In this document: piece after piece, positions 7,292 to 10,540 of the stretch
Position numbering within the stretch: the stretch's first letter is position 1
Layout: each line of letters opens with the position of its first letter
Assembly (NCBI GenBank): GCA_021300125.1
Contig: JAJTHX010000418.1
Span: 1 to 10,540, forward strand
Direction of reading: 5' to 3'
Source of the DNA: Betaproteobacteria bacterium
GTDB lineage: Bacteria; Pseudomonadota; Gammaproteobacteria; Burkholderiales; SG8-41
Length of the DNA: 10,540 nt
Notes under the pieces: model-generated
The model's input: only the letters and a program-made list of their open reading frames with translations
Database searches by the model: none
What the model was told of the DNA's origin: nothing
Translations under genes and position numbers: made by a program

Positions 7292-7310
7292 CGACGGCTT
7301 GCGCCAGGTC

Positions 7311-7335
7311 AAGCGGCCTCTGGGCCGCTTTTTTT
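7311..7335 (+). terminator. Rho-independent terminator after fadL
   Basis: A perfect 8-bp stem, AAGCGGCC (7311-7318) and GGCCGCTT (7323-7330), closes a four-base loop TCTG. The stem's last two T and five further T give a seven-T run ending at 7335. It lies 20 bases after the fadL stop and separates the fadE-fadL group from fadN. Confidence 0.93.
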
Positions 7336-7372
7336 GCGCCGGCGCGGCTGCGATGGGCGCGGGCCCCGGTGC

Positions 7373-7396
7373 TAGAATCATTGCGGTTTCCAGGAG
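7373..7396 (+). promoter_or_regulatory. Candidate -10 element and ribosome binding site of fadN
   Basis: TAGAAT (7373-7378) resembles a sigma70 -10 box in an otherwise GC-rich gap between the terminator and fadN. No good -35 is seen at 16-18 bases upstream, so an activator may be needed or the box may be coincidental. If it is used, the transcript would start only a few bases before the Shine-Dalgarno AGGAG at 7392-7396, which is well spaced (6 bases) from ATG 7403. Confidence 0.4.
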
Positions 7397-7402
7397 TCCC
7401 GC

Positions 7403-9889
7403 ATGACTGCTTCCCCCCTAGTGGTGCGCAAGGCCGCCGTGCTCGGCGCCGGCGTCATGGGCGCGCAAATCGCCGCCCACCTGATCAATGCCCGCGTGCC
7501 AGTAATCCTGTTCGAGCTGGCAGCGAAGGAGGGCGACCCCAACGGCAATGTACTGAAGGCGATCGCCAACCTGAAAAAGCTCGAACCCTCGCCGCTGGCC
7601 ACCCGCGAAGTTGCCGACCAGATCGTTCCAGCCAATTACGACCAGCATCTCGAGCGGCTGCGCGAATGCGACCTCATCATCGAGGCCATATCCGAGCGCA
7701 TGGACTGGAAGTCCGATCTTTACCGCAAGGTTGCGCCGTACATTGCCGACCACGCCATTTTTGCCAGCAACACCTCGGGCCTGTCGATCAACAAGCTGGC
7801 TGAGGCTATGCCGGCGGCGCAGCGGCCGCGATTCTGCGGCGTGCATTTTTTCAACCCGCCGCGCTACATGCACCTGGTCGAGTTGATTGCCTGCAGCGGC
7901 ACCGAGACGCACATCCTCGATGAATTGGAGCGTTTCCTGACCACCACGCTGGGAAAGGGTGTGGTACGCGCCAAGGACACGCCGAATTTCATCGCCAATC
8001 GCGTCGGCGTGTTCTCGATGCTCGCCACGCTGCACCATGCCGAGCGGCTCGGCATCGGTTTCGACACCGTCGATGCGCTGACCGGCGCGCTGATCGGCAG
8101 GCCGAAAAGCGCGACCCTGCGCACCGCGGACGTGGTAGGCCTCGACACCTTCGCCCACGTCGTGCACACCATGCGCGACACGCTGCCCGACGATCCGTGG
8201 CACCAGTACTACGGAATCCCGTCGTGGATGCAGAAACTGATCGACGGCGGCGCGCTGGGCCAGAAAACGCGCAAGGGGGTTTACCAGAAGCCCGGCCGCG
8301 ACATCCGGGTGCTGGATCTGAGGACCGGCGACTACCGGCTTGCCGACGGCAAGGCAGACGAGTCAGTGGTTGAAATCCTGAAGAACAAGAACGTCGCCGA
8401 GCGTTTTGCGCTGCTGCACGCCTCCGGCCATCCGCAGGCGCAGTTCCTGTGGTCCATCTTCCGGGATTCCTTCCATTACTGCGCGGTGCACCTCGAATCG
8501 ATTGCGCACAATGCGCGCGACCTTGATTTCGCGATCCGCTGGGGTTTCGGCTGGAACACCGGGCCCTTTGAGCTCTGGCAGTCGGCGGGCTGGGCACAGG
8601 TGGCGGGATGGATCGCTGAGGATATTGCCGCCGGCAAGGCGCTGGTCAGCACGCCCCTGCCGGCCTGGGCGACGGATCCGGCCCGCAGCGGCGTGCATCG
8701 CCAGGACGGGTCCTGGGCGCCGGCGGTCAAGGCTTATCAGCCGCGTTCATCGCTGCCGATGTACAGGCGCCAGCCCTTCCCGGACCGCCTGGTCGGTGAG
8801 GAGCGCCAGTACGGCAGCACCGTGTTCGAAACCGATGGCGTGCGCTGCTGGAGCATGGGTGATGATGTAGCCATCGTCAGCTTCAAGAGCCGCATGCATA
8901 CCATCGGCGACGAGGTGCTCGAAGGCGTGCAGCGCGCGATTGACGAAGCCGAGCGCAATTTCGCCGGGCTGGTGATCTGGCAGACCGAGGCCCCGTTTTC
9001 GGTGGGCGCCAACCTGAAAAAAACGCCGGCCGGCGGCGCCAAACCCGCGCAGCCCTCGGCATTGCGCAAGCTGATCAAGTCGGTGCGGCGCGAGGCTGAA
9101 TTGATGGCGCTGAAGGCGGCGCGCCAGCTCGGCGTTGCCGACCAGCTGATGGCGGGCAAGCTGGCTGAAGTGGAGCATCTGGTCGAGCAGTTCCAGGTGA
9201 CCACGCAGCAATTGAAGTACTCGATGGTGCCAACTGTGGCCGCCGTCGATGGTCTGGCCCTTGGCGGCGGCTGCGAATTCATCATGCATTGCGACCGCGC
9301 GGTGGCCACGCTGGAAAGCTACATCGGCCTGGTCGAAGTCGGCGTCGGCCTGTTGCCGGCAGGCGGCGGTTGCAAGGAATTCGCGATGCGCGCGGTGGCT
9401 GATGCCAGGGGTGGTGATCCCGCGCCGTTCCTGCAGAAATACTTCAAGGCCGTGGCCATGGCCGAGGTCGGGCGCAGCGCCGAGCATGCGCGCGAGCTGG
9501 GTTATCTGCGCCCCACCGACCGCGTAGTGATGAACCGATTCGAACTGCTCGAAATCGCCAGGTCGGAGGCGCGCGCGCTCGCTGCCGCGGGTTACCGGCC
9601 GCCGCTGCAGGCGAAGGCGATTCCGGTACTCGGCCGCGGCGGCATTGCCACCATCGAGGCCTTTGTCGAGAACATGCACGCCGGCGGGCATATCTCCGAC
9701 CACGACCGGCTGATCGCGCTCAAGGTCGCCACCGTGATGTGCGGCGGTGATGTCGAGGCCGGCAGCCTGGTCGATGAACAATGGCTGCTCGACCTTGAAT
9801 TGCAGCACTTCATGGAACTGATGGCGACTGAAAAGACCCAGGCGCGCATCGAGTTCATGCTGAAAAACGGCAAACCGCTGAGGAACTGA
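7403..9889 (+). CDS. fadN: FadN-type 3-hydroxyacyl-CoA dehydrogenase/enoyl-CoA hydratase fusion
   Basis: This bifunctional cytoplasmic enzyme hydrates trans-2-enoyl-CoA and oxidises the resulting 3-hydroxyacyl-CoA with NAD, the second and third steps of beta-oxidation. It has 828 residues; B. subtilis FadN is about 789. The dehydrogenase comes first: NAD loop GAGVMG (15-20), SNTSGLSI, catalytic His148 in VHFFNPP with Glu160 in LVELI, then KDTPNFIANRVG. The crotonase domain lies in the C-terminal half: oxyanion-hole region FSVGANL (532-538), GGGCE with Glu625, and Glu645 in LVEVGVG. The two glutamates are 20 residues apart, as in rat crotonase (144 and 164). The end, GKPLRN, matches B. subtilis FadN as I recall it. 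The domain order is the reverse of FadB/FadJ, where the hydratase is N-terminal. Relative to my recollection of B. subtilis FadN, about 37 extra residues lie between 539 and 595. The gene is followed after 2 bases by the thiolase gene. Confidence 0.95.
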   Translation: MTASPLVVRKAAVLGAGVMGAQIAAHLINARVPVILFELAAKEGDPNGNVLKAIANLKKLEPSPLATREVADQIVPANYDQHLERLRECDLIIEAISERMDWKSDLYRKVAPYIADHAIFASNTSGLSINKLAEAMPAAQRPRFCGVHFFNPPRYMHLVELIACSGTETHILDELERFLTTTLGKGVVRAKDTPNFIANRVGVFSMLATLHHAERLGIGFDTVDALTGALIGRPKSATLRTADVVGLDTFAHVVHTMRDTLPDDPWHQYYGIPSWMQKLIDGGALGQKTRKGVYQKPGRDIRVLDLRTGDYRLADGKADESVVEILKNKNVAERFALLHASGHPQAQFLWSIFRDSFHYCAVHLESIAHNARDLDFAIRWGFGWNTGPFELWQSAGWAQVAGWIAEDIAAGKALVSTPLPAWATDPARSGVHRQDGSWAPAVKAYQPRSSLPMYRRQPFPDRLVGEERQYGSTVFETDGVRCWSMGDDVAIVSFKSRMHTIGDEVLEGVQRAIDEAERNFAGLVIWQTEAPFSVGANLKKTPAGGAKPAQPSALRKLIKSVRREAELMALKAARQLGVADQLMAGKLAEVEHLVEQFQVTTQQLKYSMVPTVAAVDGLALGGGCEFIMHCDRAVATLESYIGLVEVGVGLLPAGGGCKEFAMRAVADARGGDPAPFLQKYFKAVAMAEVGRSAEHARELGYLRPTDRVVMNRFELLEIARSEARALAAAGYRPPLQAKAIPVLGRGGIATIEAFVENMHAGGHISDHDRLIALKVATVMCGGDVEAGSLVDEQWLLDLELQHFMELMATEKTQARIEFMLKNGKPLRN

Positions 9890-9891
9890 CC

Positions 9892-10540
9892 ATGGGCCGG
9901 GAAATCCAGGACGCCTACATCGTTGCCGCCAGCCGCTCTGTGGTGGGCAAGGCGCCGCGCGGGGTGCTGCGCACGACGCGGCCCGACGATCTGCTCGCCC
10001 ACGTGCTGAAGGCTGCCGTCGCGGAGTGCCCGGGGCTGGATCTGCACGAGGTCGGTGACGTGATCGCGGGCTGCGCGATGCCTGAGGGCGAGCAGGGCAT
10101 GAATGTGGCGCGCATCGGCCTGCTGCTGGCGGGGTTTCCCGACACCGTGCCGGGCATGACCCTCAACCGCTTCTGTTCCTCGGGCCTGCAGGCCGTGGCT
10201 GATGCCGCGGCGCGCATCCGCCTCGGCGAGGCCGAGGTCATGATCGCCGCAGGCACCGAGAGCATGAGCCTGGTACCGATGGGCGGCAACAAGCCGAGCT
10301 TCAGCCCGGCGATTTTTGAAAAAGACAGCAATTACGCCATCGCCTACGGCATGGGCATCACTGCCGAGCGGGTCGCCGAACAATGGAAGGTCAGCCGCGA
10401 CGACCAGGACCTGTTCGCCGCGGAGAGCCACCGCCACGCGGTCCATGCCATCGACCAGGGCGAGTTCAAGGCCGAAATCGCCCCCTTTGAGGTGGTCGAG
10501 CGCCAGCCCGATCTGACCACACGTGAAGTGAACGTCCAAC
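9892..10540 (+). CDS. fadA: Acetyl-CoA C-acyltransferase (thiolase), 5' part
   Basis: This is 3-ketoacyl-CoA thiolase, the last step of beta-oxidation, releasing acetyl-CoA and a shortened acyl-CoA. The frame is open from ATG 9892 to the window end, giving 216 residues of an expected ~390-400; the His and second Cys active-site motifs lie beyond the edge. Visible family marks are AYIVAASRSVVGKAPRG at the N-terminus, MNVARIGLLLAG, the nucleophile Cys95 in NRFCSSGLQAV, AAGTESMSLVPMGG, and the GITAERVAEQWKVSRDDQDLFAAESH stretch typical of FadA/FadI. GAGGAA at 9880-9885 provides a ribosome binding site inside the fadN end, and only 2 bases separate the genes, so the pair is cotranscribed. In B. 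subtilis fadN and fadA are likewise adjacent. The pairing suggests FadA; a biosynthetic acetoacetyl-CoA thiolase is less likely. Confidence 0.93.
   Translation, partial: MGREIQDAYIVAASRSVVGKAPRGVLRTTRPDDLLAHVLKAAVAECPGLDLHEVGDVIAGCAMPEGEQGMNVARIGLLLAGFPDTVPGMTLNRFCSSGLQAVADAAARIRLGEAEVMIAAGTESMSLVPMGGNKPSFSPAIFEKDSNYAIAYGMGITAERVAEQWKVSRDDQDLFAAESHRHAVHAIDQGEFKAEIAPFEVVERQPDLTTREVNVQ

Noticed and set aside
7336..7345. Perfect 10-bp palindrome GCGCCGGCGC after the terminator
   Set aside because: It is made only of G and C in GC-rich DNA, so it is expected by chance. It has no T-run or promoter overlap that would give it a role.
8747..9808. Long open frame on the minus strand (353 codons) opposite fadN
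   Set aside because: It is an antisense shadow of the conserved hydratase region of FadN. It has no family resemblance and a low-complexity composition.
1..10540. Mobile element, CRISPR array, toxin-antitoxin or defence system
   Set aside because: No transposase, integrase, inverted terminal repeats, spacer-repeat pattern or small two-gene toxin module was seen on either strand. Base and codon use look even across all genes.

Overview
The window is a high-GC chromosomal segment (roughly two thirds G+C by eye) with tightly packed genes, all on the + strand. It reads as a fatty-acid uptake and beta-oxidation locus of a Gram-negative proteobacterium. The outer-membrane FadL-type channel and the large membrane-anchored FadE-type acyl-CoA dehydrogenase show the Gram-negative setting. 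GC content, codon use and gene order suggest a betaproteobacterium (Rhodocyclales/Burkholderiales-like), but this is inference from style and not from a marker gene.

Layout. (1) 1-156: the 3' end of a 4Fe-4S ferredoxin gene that begins outside the window. (2) 157-298: a short AT-rich intergenic stretch with promoter-like hexamers and a perfect 12-bp palindrome. (3) 299-5950: a likely operon of fadE, an HSDL2-like short-chain dehydrogenase that overlaps fadE, an AMP-forming long-chain acyl-CoA ligase, and a YciA-type acyl-CoA thioesterase interrupted by a one-base frameshift. A fourfold 7-bp tandem repeat spans the ligase stop and the thioesterase start. (4) 6029-7291: fadL with signal peptide, followed by a strong intrinsic terminator at 7311-7335. 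(5) 7403 to the window end: a second unit of fadN (3-hydroxyacyl-CoA dehydrogenase fused to enoyl-CoA hydratase) and, 2 bases later, a thiolase truncated by the window edge.

Together these cover the pathway: FadL brings long-chain fatty acids across the outer membrane, the ligase makes acyl-CoA, FadE makes the trans-2-enoyl-CoA, FadN hydrates and oxidises it, and the thiolase releases acetyl-CoA. The thioesterase (if functional) would release CoA from excess acyl-CoA, and the SDR is an accessory enzyme of unknown substrate. The locus pairs an E. coli-type FadE with a Bacillus-type FadN rather than a FadB/FadJ.

I saw no mobile element, CRISPR array, tRNA, rRNA or phage gene. I do not see a convincing undescribed system. 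The points most worth checking are the broken thioesterase, the heptamer repeat, the SDR with an altered active site, and the insertion in FadN.
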